This document shows, piece after piece, positions 55,345 through 64,000 of a stretch of DNA of 64,000 nucleotides. The notes beneath the pieces were generated by a model that worked only from the letters and a program-made list of their open reading frames with translations, did no database searches and was not told the DNA's origin. Location of the stretch: positions 55,372 to 119,371 of the forward strand of contig JAUCBJ010008261.1 of NCBI GenBank assembly GCA_032718475.1, in the 5' to 3' direction. How positions within the stretch are numbered: position 1 is the stretch's first letter; each line of letters begins with the position of its first letter. Source of the stretch: Nemertoderma westbladi. Lineage: Eukaryota > Xenacoelomorpha > Nemertodermatida > Nemertodermatidae. Both the position numbers and the translations under genes were made by a program.

Positions 55345-56400
55345 GAGGGAGACCATGCTAGCGGAGTCTGTGGCAGCCCACTTGGCGGTGAGATACAGTA
55401 GACCAGGGTGTGGCGGCCATAGTAGAATAATTATTGGTTCCTGCTTTATATCGTTGGCGAGTTTTAAATGTCTTGATGGCATCTTCTCTGACTGATTGCG
55501 AATGTTCTTTTGCAAGAATATTTGCGAAGACATTGCACACTGCACTGTAGTGAAAATAGTAGAAGAATATGAATGGCGTTGACAGCCAATTTCTAATGAT
55601 GGACTATTTCCAAGAATATGTTGCAATATAGCAAGTGCTGCTGGTCGAAATGGGAGAGAACGCCCGCGCAGTAGTGTCTCCACTTGTGCCAAAACTAAAA
55701 AAGAATCTTTGACAATCTCGCGGAGATTCGTTGCTGGATATGTTTATCCCCCTTGATTGAGTAGATCGAAGAATGGCCGGTCGGTTGCTCTTGATGATGT
55801 ATCCTCAGCAATGGTATCGTTGCATGTTTTGCAAGAATGGCCGGTCGGTTGCTCTTGGTGATGTATCCTCAGCAATGGTATTGTTGCATGTTTTGTATTT
55901 AATGCTTTTTAGTAGTTTGTGAGCAATGTAACCAGCAACGCATACGGTGGCTTCCTTTGTGGCTTCATCTGTTTCGTATACGAATTCAATATGATCCACG
56001 CTTTCACAGAGTTCCGTGTAATTGTTAGTTTTACTTTCCTCGATAACTTTTTCCAACGATATGCTCTCCTTTAGTATTGATTTCATTCGCAATATATTTT
56101 CAGAGCGCAAAACCTCCATTAAACTTACCAAAAATCGGCCTCCACTCATCTGTCTGTACTTCGAGTAATGACGCTCCAATGGATCAGTTTGCAATTTTCC
56201 GGTAAGCACATACTCAAAGCTGCTATCGAGTAACTCGGTACACAAGTTGGCAATACCCCGGTTTGTCTGAATCAAGGCGCTTCTAGTTTCTTTAGTTTTA
56301 ACAACTTATGAGCTGGTTTTTCAAGCCAATCAGAAAAGTTGTTCAGAAAGTCAACTTTTCTTTCCATCGCCTTTCACCATCATCGCATTGCCAATAGCTA
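55345..56400 (-). pseudogene. P-element/THAP9-like transposase, C-terminal part
   Basis: Minus strand. Weak FSDWLEKP, then IQTNRGIANLCTELLDSSFE and LTGKLQTDPLERHYSKYRQM with SGGRFLVSLMEVLRSE: the DPLExxFxxYRQxSGG block is the signature of the P-element/THAP9 C-terminal domain. VAGYIAHKLLK and KTCNNTIAEDTSP follow, as in that family. A 64-base tandem duplication (units at 55771 and 55835) shifts the frame. The downstream part (55339-55692) is open with no known motif. The THAP zinc finger and the catalytic core are not in the window. Dead fragment. Confidence 0.8.
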
Positions 56401-56565
56401 GAGGATGGAATCTCTCTTTTGCGTGAACACGATCCAGTTTTTATACTGGGCTGAGTCATGCGAAGGGAAACCGAACATAGATATGGATTCAACTGCTGTG
56501 GACAAACCTCTTCCGAAGGAACTCTTTTTGTATCCAGACCTGCATCCTTTCACATTACAAACTCC
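56401..56565. other. Sequence between the P-like fragment and the duplication
   Basis: Short, with no recognised feature. The start of copy B of the segmental duplication is at 56566. Confidence 0.4.
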
Positions 56566-56983
56566 TACATCAAATATAGAAATAGGTGATCATCAATTAG
56601 TCAGCTTTAATATTTTATACCTACAACAGCGCCCTAATTCCACATGTGGTAATTTTTTTGTTTGGCAAAATGGTAATCCCGTATTTCGACATGAGTTTAG
56701 CTGTCTTAAATAGAACACTGTTATTTAATAACCCCCCCACCAATAATGCATACAAATCGCATAGCTTTAGGATTGGTGCGGTCACTGCATGGTCATAAAC
56801 ATTGATATTTGCAGTAATGTTATGGACCATAAGCAGGCCATTGATATTCTTAAAGAACAGATACGTGAATACAAAGAAAATCAGGATTTAGAAGATATTG
56901 CAGAAATCAGTTCAGATGATATACAATATATCTAACATAAAAATATTTTAAATTAAAGTATGAAATATGCTAACATAACTTAC

Positions 56984-57106
56984 CAGTGCATGATTCACCA
57001 TCACCAGAATAGCCATTATTGCATTCACATGTGAATGAACCAACAGTATTTGTGCAGCTGGCATCGGAGTGGCAGTTATCAGTATTGATATCACATTCAT
57101 CAATAT
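56984..57106 (-). CDS. cbEGF exon 2 in transcript order (phase 1-1)
   Basis: 123 bases, donor GTAAGT, acceptor 'gctgcag'. Encodes [30 protein letters not shown] and [13 protein letters not shown] see no base difference from the exon at 35351, although the introns around differ at several places, so either the duplication is recent or the exon has been corrected or selected. Confidence 0.92.
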
Positions 57107-57161
57107 CTGCAGCATAACATATGGTTTAATTAATTAAATATTAAGAGGAACGACACCACAT

Positions 57162-57325
57162 GGCGGTGCAACTTTGTTGATAAGCCGGCATAGCATTCTT
57201 AATGCACGCTGCATTAGGCTTGCCAATTGTAGATGCATGGTGTTGGTAAAATTATTTTGGTAAGCCGTAGCATCTCAATGTGCAGTTTCAATGCAGCAGG
57301 TCGATTATAGTAGTAGTAGTAGTTT
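57162..57325 (+). mobile_element. LINE 3' end fragment with (TAG)n tail, copy B
   Basis: Copy of 35525-35690, with the same start 'tggcggtgcaactttgttg' and TAG-repeat end. Confidence 0.6.
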
Positions 57326-57339
57326 GTAATCCGTCTTCC

Positions 57340-57748
57340 TAATGATATTGATTCCTCTCGCAATGCTATCAAAACAAATTCCCCGCACTTTCTAACCTTA
57401 CGAACTCTAATTACAACATAATAATTACTGGCGACACTAATGTAGACTTACTAGACCCTAAAGACAAACCACATGAATACATTAACCTATTAAATACTTA
57501 CGGCTTCTTACAATTAATAAACGCACCTACGCGACTCACTCCCTGGACCGAATCCCTTATAGATCACATTTTTACAAACATTACAATACAACATCCACAA
57601 CCACGTCTGGCACTTTTCGAGTTAAAATTGGCACCTCAGATCATCAACCAACCTTCACACTTTTTCATAACTATTCTTGTTTTTTCAAAAATCCAGAGCA
57701 AAATACAATTTTAGATTTCTCCAAATTTAACAAAGTAAATGTTCTTAA
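57340..57748 (+). pseudogene. Old CR1-like LINE, endonuclease part, copy B
   Basis: Homologue of 35705-36110: 'ataattactggcgacactaatgt' (the GDTN block) and TRLTPWTESLIDHIF. Cut at TTAA by the element 57749-59337, after which it continues. Many frame breaks are shared with copy A. Confidence 0.65.
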
Positions 57749-57759
57749 CCCTATTACAC

Positions 57760-57790
<31 letters not shown>

Positions 57791-59337
57791 TCAATATGAC
57801 CCCCCCCCCCGTGGATTTTTTATTATAATTCTGAAACAAACGCAGTTGGGAATCTGAAATTTTATGACTTTTCCTAAAAATCTATTGTCTTCCTAGTAGT
57901 GAAAACCGTTTTCAAAAATATTGGGTACTTTTCGAGTTATAGCACCAATTTTTTAACCCTACTTTTGGCACTTTTTTTGAGACGTTTTTTGAAAATTACA
58001 TTTCATTAAATATGAATTGTAACATCTCTATTTTTGATTTACATCGGTTTTTTGGTGTTAGAAATTGGATGGAATTCATATAAATTGATTTAGAAATTTC
58101 AAACTTGTTTTTTTCGGTGGATGCCAAATTTTGGGGCCAGCACCAAATTTTGAAATATGTCAATTTTGTAAATTGATTGTTTAAAACTTGTTTTTTACGC
58201 AATTGGGGTTTTTTGGGGTTCTGGATTCGATGAAATATATACGAGTTGCACCAAGCGTATCAAACTTGTATTTTTCGGTGCTGTGTGCAAATTTTGGTGC
58301 TAGCACGAAATTTTGAAAATCCATTCAATAGATAAAATTGCTTGCGACAATTTATTTCTTGCGTTTTAGAGGTTTATGGCTGTTCTGAATTCAATGGAAT
58401 ATATAATTATCGAACTAGACATCTCAAACTTGTATTTTTCGGATGTGGGTGCAAAATGTGGTGCTAGCACCAAATTTTGAAAACCATCAAATATATCAAT
58501 TGATTGTGTCACCTTGTTTCTTGCGTTATACGGGTTTGTGATGGTTCTGAATTCAATGGAATCAGTAAAAATTTCATAAGAGTTCTCAAACTTGTATTTT
58601 TCGCCGGTGGGTGAAAATTGTTGTGCCAGCACCAAATTTTGGAAAATATGCAAATTGATCAGTAGATAGTATCACCTTGTTTCTTGCGTTATACGGGTTT
58701 GAGGGTCCTGAATCCGATGGAATCAATAAAAACAGCACTGGACATCGCAAAATTGTACTTTTTGGTGATGGGTACGAAATTTGGTGCTAGCACCAAAATT
58801 TGCCAAATTACGCCGAAAAATACAAGTAGCAATGATCTGGCATATTAGAAATGTATTCCATTAGAATCAGCGCCCTCGAAAACCTGAAAATGTGAATTTA
58901 TAGCATCGTATAAGTGAATTAAAAATTTTGTGTTCTAACTGAAAAGTGCTGGTTACTTGTTTTTTTCATTTTTTTCCTATGCAGAGAGGACTAAACAGCC
59001 ATTTATAGTAATCATATCATTTTTAAATATTTTCCAATGTATTTTGCACCCCAGAAAACCTGTATTGAAAAATAATTAGCCGAAAATGTAACTTTCAAAT
59101 TTTGTGAAAATTGTGCTCTACTTGTAATTTTGGTGCTGCAATATAACCACCCCAGTACAATTTTTCGAAAATTTTTTTTTTCGGTTGGATCCAGACAAGT
59201 GATACCTACGTACAAACAAAAAATCAGACGTTTTCGTAAATATTTGTAGATTTTAGAGGGGGGGGGGGGGGGGGGGGGGGTCAATATGACCCCATCCCGG
59301 TATTTGTACAACATTTTATAGCCCGGTACTAATAGGG
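57749..59337. mobile_element. TTAA element (piggyBac-like, non-autonomous) with poly(G) tips
   Basis: Present only in copy B; copy A has a single TTAA at the site (about 36114-36117), here doubled (57745-57748 and 59338-59341). The tips CCCTATTA and TAATAGGG are inverted. Next to each tip is a G run (29 bases at 57762-57790; 23 bases at 59258-59280) followed by TCAATATGAC and Cs. The interior of 1589 bases has repeated 'ggtgctagcacc' and 'aaacttgtatttttcgg' blocks about 130-150 bases apart and no transposase. It must be moved in trans. Confidence 0.92.
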
Positions 59338-59341
59338 TTAA

Positions 59342-61495
59342 AGATATTCAATCGGCTTCGAGTTGGTCATATACTTCGAATAAAATTAAAAAAATAGACA
59401 AATTTGATATTTTTGATAAACATTTAGAAAAAATTTGTGAAAAAAATGTTCAGAAAAAATAGTATCACCTCGAAAAATGCCCGATAAACCTTAGATGACT
59501 GAATCTCTTGTATCCAGTACCATACAAAAAAATAAGTTATACCGGAAGTACTTAAAAAACCCAACAGAATCAAAACACTCAATAATTAAAAATTAACATC
59601 TCAACGTTCAGCAGAAAAAATATACTACCATAAACAATTTCAAGAGAACTCAAACAACATAAAAAAACATGGTTGATTATAAACTCTGCTCTATCTAAAT
59701 CTAAGAAATTAAACATTCCACGTCAGTTAACAGTTCGATCAGATAATGCAATAGAAACTATCACCGATCCTTCCAGAATAGCAACTATTCTAAATAATCA
59801 TTTTGCAACGATAGGACCACTACTTAATAAAAAAATCCCTTCATCAAACCGCTCCCCACTGCGCCATATCCAACACTCTAACAGACATTCTAACTCTTTT
59901 TCATTAGTAGAAACTTCACCTGTAGAAGTGCAATACTACCTTCTTCATCTCAATCCTAAATCCGCTTCTAATGATACTCTTCCAACTAAACTTATAATGT
60001 TAGCAGATCAACCTATTTCTATCCATCTCAATTACTTAATAAACCTCTCCATCTCTCTCGGCTTTTTTCCAGATTCACTTAAATTGCGAAAATTATCCCA
60101 TCTTTCAAATCTGAAGACCCATCCGATCCAATCAATTATAGACCCATATCCCTTTTGCCTGTCCTTAGTAAAATAATAGAATAAATAATCAATTCACAGT
60201 TACTTTCATATCTCAATAAATTCTCAATTATCTCATTCTCCCAATATGGATTCCGTCATAAAATCTCAACTTCTCATGCACAAACTTTCAGTAGTTGAAA
60301 AAATCCATCACCTTAGATGATAAGAACTCAACATGCGCCATTTACATAGACCTGAAAAAAGCATTTGACACCATCAATCACGAGATTCTTCTCAAAGAAC
60401 TGAAAAGTAATGAAAAGTAAAGAAAAGCAAAGAATGTTATTGTTACGTTATCCGCGGCATCCCCTTACAATTAATAACTAGTTTTTTATCATCTATTCCG
60501 ATTTGTTTCTATCTCTAATCATCATTCATCCCTTCTATCTCAAACCTGTGGTATGCCGCAAGGCGGGGTTCTGTCACCATTACTATTCCTTCTATATATT
60601 AATGACCTACCTAAATGTACTGACCTACTAACTACTCTCTTTGCCGACGATACGACTCTCTTTCAGTCAGCAAACAATATAACGAACCTAATTACTGATA
60701 CAAATATATAATTTAACAAGCTAAGCTGTCTGATTGTTTGATCGATAATCGCCTCTCTCTAAATCTCTCCAAAACTGAATATACTATCTTTACGATCTAC
60801 TGGCAAAATTTAGACAATTTACCTCCAATAAAAATAAATTCCAATAATGTAAAAAATCCAAAAAAAAAAATGTACAAAATTCTTAGGCATATATGAAGAC
60901 AATAAACTCTCATGGAAACCTCACATAAAATATATTACTAAGATAATCTCTAGAACTTGAGGCATTTTTTATAGATTCCGCCATATTTTTCCTCTGAATA
61001 TTCTATGTCAGCTGTACTTTACTTTGATACACCCCTATCTATCCTATGGACTAATTCTGTGTGGGAGTACGTACTCTACTATAATAAAACCGCAAAAGCG
61101 TACTAAAGTAAATAAATTAATCAGATGCATAACATTTTCTCAATATCAAGCCTCTTCAGATCCCATTTACAAAACACATCACATTCTACCTCTTAATCTA
61201 CTATATAAACATCAACTAGCGCTCATCATGTATGACATAAATAACTCTCTATCCAGTATTACTGATATAGGAAATTTTTTTAGAAAAACTGAACCAATAC
61301 AGAAGTACCCTACGAGCTCTTCCTCTCGTGGTGATTATTACATACAAACTGCCCGACTCACGTCTACCCAACAATCCGTAAGCTTCCAAGGCCCCCTGAT
61401 CTGGAATGTCATCCCACCCTATATCCGTGAAAATAAATCCAAAGTTTCATTTTACCGAACATACAAAAAATTACTGTTCTCTAAAATATAATAGG
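59342..61495 (+). pseudogene. Old CR1-like LINE, RT and C-terminus, copy B
   Basis: Homologue of 36115-36465 plus 41499-43325, uninterrupted here at the site of the nested LINE (59690). 59673-60176 is open: IATILNNHFATIGPLLN, VEVQYYLLHLNPKS, LAINLSISLGFFPDS-type residues. Motif A (YIDLKKAFDTINH near 60340) and FADDTTL (near 60640) are in other frames. The C-terminus 61024-61491 is open for 155 codons (SYGLILCGSTYST to VWNVIPPYIREN), longer than in copy A because copy A has an extra 2-base slip near 43120. Inactive. Confidence 0.8.
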
Positions 61496-61565
61496 TCTCC
61501 ACTAATTCCATTTATTTAATCTCAAAAAGTCCTTTACTATATCCTTCCCTCACTCTATATTATTA

Positions 61566-62636
61566 TTAGGAGCCCGCTTGACAGCGGTATACTTACTGTA
61601 AGAATCTCAGGGATACTTTCTGAAAAAATCTCAGGATATATAACACTGACTGACTGACTGACTGATAATTATCCAGGTTCAGGCACTTCCTGCCTGGCGA
61701 TTTTGGTGAAATTTTGCAAGTACATTGCTTTGGTGGTTCATAATCGCGTTACAAAATTTCAGATCGATTCTATGTGTGGTATTTGATATATTTAGTTTTT
61801 TGACATTATTTTGTCGCGAAATTAAAAGCAATGGTAAAATAACAGCTGGTGTTCATGATGAAATATGGCTTAATATGTTATACACAGTCATAGTAAAACG
61901 TGTTGGTTGCCAAGTTTTACTAGTAGGCTATAAGGAAAGGCAATGTTTACTCGCACATAAGCTGTTGGTTTCTAATGTATTACGCCATAAGCTGATTGCT
62001 CTCCCAGTGCTTCCTAACGGTATATCTACAATAAGGTTACTCACTCTGCTATGTTAGGGGGTGGATCAGGAGAATGAATTTTAGTTACACAAAGCAGTGT
62101 GTTGTGTCCTATTGCAGTTGGTACTCACTGTGGATTGCAAAATGTTTTATACTGTAGTTGACCTACACTATATAATACAGTAGTAGTTGCATGTATTTAA
62201 GGAGCCCGCTCTGGCCTACCTCCTAACTTAGCAGGAGTATATTACATATTCACATAGAATTCACTGGGAAGAGATATTCCGCTTGACGACGGGGTAAACC
62301 TATAGAAGGAAACTAAATTTGTTATTTGGCTCTATTCGTTGTTATTTATCTGGTTGTGCATCATGGGCATTTTTTATAAATATTTGGTAATCTTATCTTA
62401 TACTGTATCTTGTAAACGTGCTTGATAATGAAGTTATTTGCTTCATATTATATTTTTGTTAGTGGTAGCTAAATTGCATTTTTTATTATGTGGGCGAGCC
62501 ACAAAGTCAGCTAGCCTCACGCCTTGCAGTTTAGACAATTTTAGTCTGACTTCATCTGACTGACACAGTTCTTTGTAATAGTCTTGGCTAGGATTTTTCC
62601 CCCGGGCTCCTTCCAGCCAGCTTGCTGGCTTTCTAG
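61566..62636 (+). mobile_element. Helitron-like non-autonomous element
   Basis: 1071 bases present only in copy B. The empty site in copy A (43386) shows insertion between A and T with no target duplication. The 3' end is CTAG, preceded by a hairpin AGCCAG-cttg-CTGGCT (62614-62629): the CTRR plus hairpin signature of Helitrons. The 5' end reads TTAGGAGCCCGC rather than the usual TC, so the 5' call is less sure. It contains a TGAC tandem (61650-61665), a second 'aaggagcccgct' at 62200 and no Rep or helicase. An open frame of 110 codons (61725-62057) has no known domain. Confidence 0.7.
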
Positions 62637-62952
62637 TATTCAAATTTATAAAATAAATCCAAAATATTTTACTTCATGTCTGTTTCGCTAAATTCTAACA
62701 GACTAGACGAAATTCACAGGAAAAATTTTAAATTTTAAAATACTGTTATCTAAAGCATTAGTAAATTAGAAAAAAAAATTAAAATTATTTATTGTGTGCG
62801 ATTTAATTTTATTTGATAGATATGAAAGAAATTATTATACTTGATCCTGATACTCATAATTTTATTTGTATGGGCTCTCGGTGAATTTGATTATTGGTTG
62901 TTCACCAGATATAATTATTCAATATTCAATACTGTATGCTAATATAACTTAC

Positions 62953-63075
62953 CAGTGCACCAGTAACCATCACCAGAATAGCCATTATTGCATTCACATG
63001 TGAATGAACCGTAAGTATTAGTGCAGCTGGCATCAGAGTCGCAGTTATCAGTATTGGTATCACATTCATCAATAT
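62953..63075 (-). CDS. cbEGF exon 1 in transcript order (phase 1-1)
   Basis: 123 bases, donor GTAAGT, acceptor 'gctgcag'. Encodes DIDECDTNTDNCDSDASC, CTNTYGSFTCEC and [12 protein letters not shown]. Pair of the exon at 43703. It is the first of the gene's exons met in this window on the minus strand; the gene continues on both sides. Confidence 0.92.
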
Positions 63076-64000
63076 CTGCAGCATAACATAGATTTTTTAA
63101 ATTAATTAAAGTTTAAGAGGAAAGACCACCACATAAAATTAAAGAACATCATAATATGAAAGAGACAGGATAGGTGGGATACCCAGCAAACAGATAATAG
63201 TAAGCTATGGCAGTGAAAAAAATCCTTGTGAATCGAATTTTTTATAATAGTCATCCACAGGAAATTGTATTCTCTCTCAGGAAATGGCGATTCATATCCT
63301 CAGATTACAATGTGAATTCTGTCTTCTTATTTATGCATGATTCTGATTATTAGATTACAAGGTCATAACAGATCTACTTTTCTGACAACCAGAGGAAAAC
63401 AAGGTAGGCGTTCCCATGGACGACTGGCTATGACATTTATAGACCAACTTGAAAGGCATACTGACTGCACTGAATTTGTAGTATTTTATTTCGGAAATGA
63501 CTGTCTACTTAGTGAAGGGTTGGAGGAACCGTTGGAAACATTAGAAACCGTGAGAAACTTAACTGACTCATTTATCTTGGCAATCTGGGTACTTATCAGG
63601 AATGGGTGTGATTGCAGAGTGTTGCTACGAAGTGTCAGCTATCCATCCGGTTAATGCCGAATATAAAATTATATACACAGCGAGTGAGGGATGCAAGGAT
63701 AAGCTCATGAAACTATATATGACACAGTCAGCAGTGAGCGCTCACTGGAAATAATAGAATGAATACGAGTCAAGGTATACTTTGGAGTATGCGTCATAGT
63801 CATTATCTTTAAAATTCCAGTCATATTGATTGGAAGATGCATGATCAACTCTGCGGTGGGTATCATCATTATTGTTTCGGTACATAAGCCGGAAGAAACC
63901 ACGGGATTGAGCCCAAAGCAGGACTATCTGTGTGTTGACGAATGGATAGGGTATGTTTGAACTATTGTGAAGTCATGCAGCATCAATACCCATAGCAGGG
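63076..64000. other. Intron of copy B with a LINE fragment
   Basis: Matches 43826-43939 then 48504-49316 of copy A, with a single ATACCCAG at 63179 where copy A has the hAT-like element. 63345-63480 is the same decayed LINE C-terminus (FIDQLERHTDC) as at 48680, slightly better preserved. Confidence 0.65.

Larger units (their letters stand above)
56566..64000. repeat. Segmental duplication, copy B (runs off the window)
   Basis: Homologous to 34931-49316. Matching blocks are 56566-57748, 59342-61566, 62637-63185 and 63186-64000. Copy B specific insertions are 57749-59337 and 61566-62636. The block still matches copy A at the last base, so the right border lies outside the window. Confidence 0.9.

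Overview
Eukaryotic, metazoan, AT-rich DNA from one very large intron-rich gene, most probably of a marine invertebrate. The species cannot be fixed from the window. The host signal is six short exons on the minus strand (at 62953, 56984, 43703, 35351, 25184 and 11582). Each is 123 or 126 bases, phase 1-1, and encodes one complete six-cysteine calcium-binding EGF domain with consensus splice sites. The window is therefore an internal part of a giant fibrillin/Notch/fibulin-like multi-EGF protein gene. Nothing else looks like a host gene: the introns of 7 to 14 kb are almost wholly transposable elements in several nested layers.

Layout. 1-11200: an inverted-repeat (fold-back) element, a CR1-like LINE 3' end, a TTAA-flanked short element, an APE-type LINE 5' half arranged as a 2.5 kb palindrome, and a decayed second LINE. 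11582-25309: two EGF exons on either side of two tandem, minus-strand Ty3/gypsy copies (12058-18677 and 18678-23511). Both gypsy copies carry the same SINE and the same loss of the RT active-site block; the first is also split by an internally deleted LINE with a 15-base target duplication. 26267-30433: the longest intact ORF, 1388 aa, with Ulp1-like protease, PHD finger, reverse transcriptase, CCHC knuckle and PD-(D/E)XK-like endonuclease, i.e. a NeSL/R2-type retrotransposon with an unusual FLDD active site. 31.5-34.2 kb: a TTAA-flanked element and LINE remains.

34931-49316 and 56566-64000 are two copies of one segmental duplication, each with two EGF exons and one old CR1-like LINE. Each copy has received different insertions since: a 5.03 kb CR1-like LINE with ORF1 and a 4.56 kb hAT-like DNA transposon in the first; a 1.59 kb TTAA element and a Helitron-like element in the second. 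Each copy therefore gives the empty site for the insertions of the other and fixes their ends to the base. Between the two (49.5-56.4 kb) lie a second TTAA element with its own passengers (a 149-base snap-back MITE and a 5'/3' chimeric LINE remnant), more LINE pieces and a P-element/THAP9-like transposase C-terminus.

The transposon genes do not form a pathway; the window records successive insertion, duplication and decay inside introns of an extracellular-matrix or receptor-type gene. Because all six exons are symmetric (1-1), gain, loss or skipping of any of them keeps the reading frame, which helps explain why exon duplication is tolerated.
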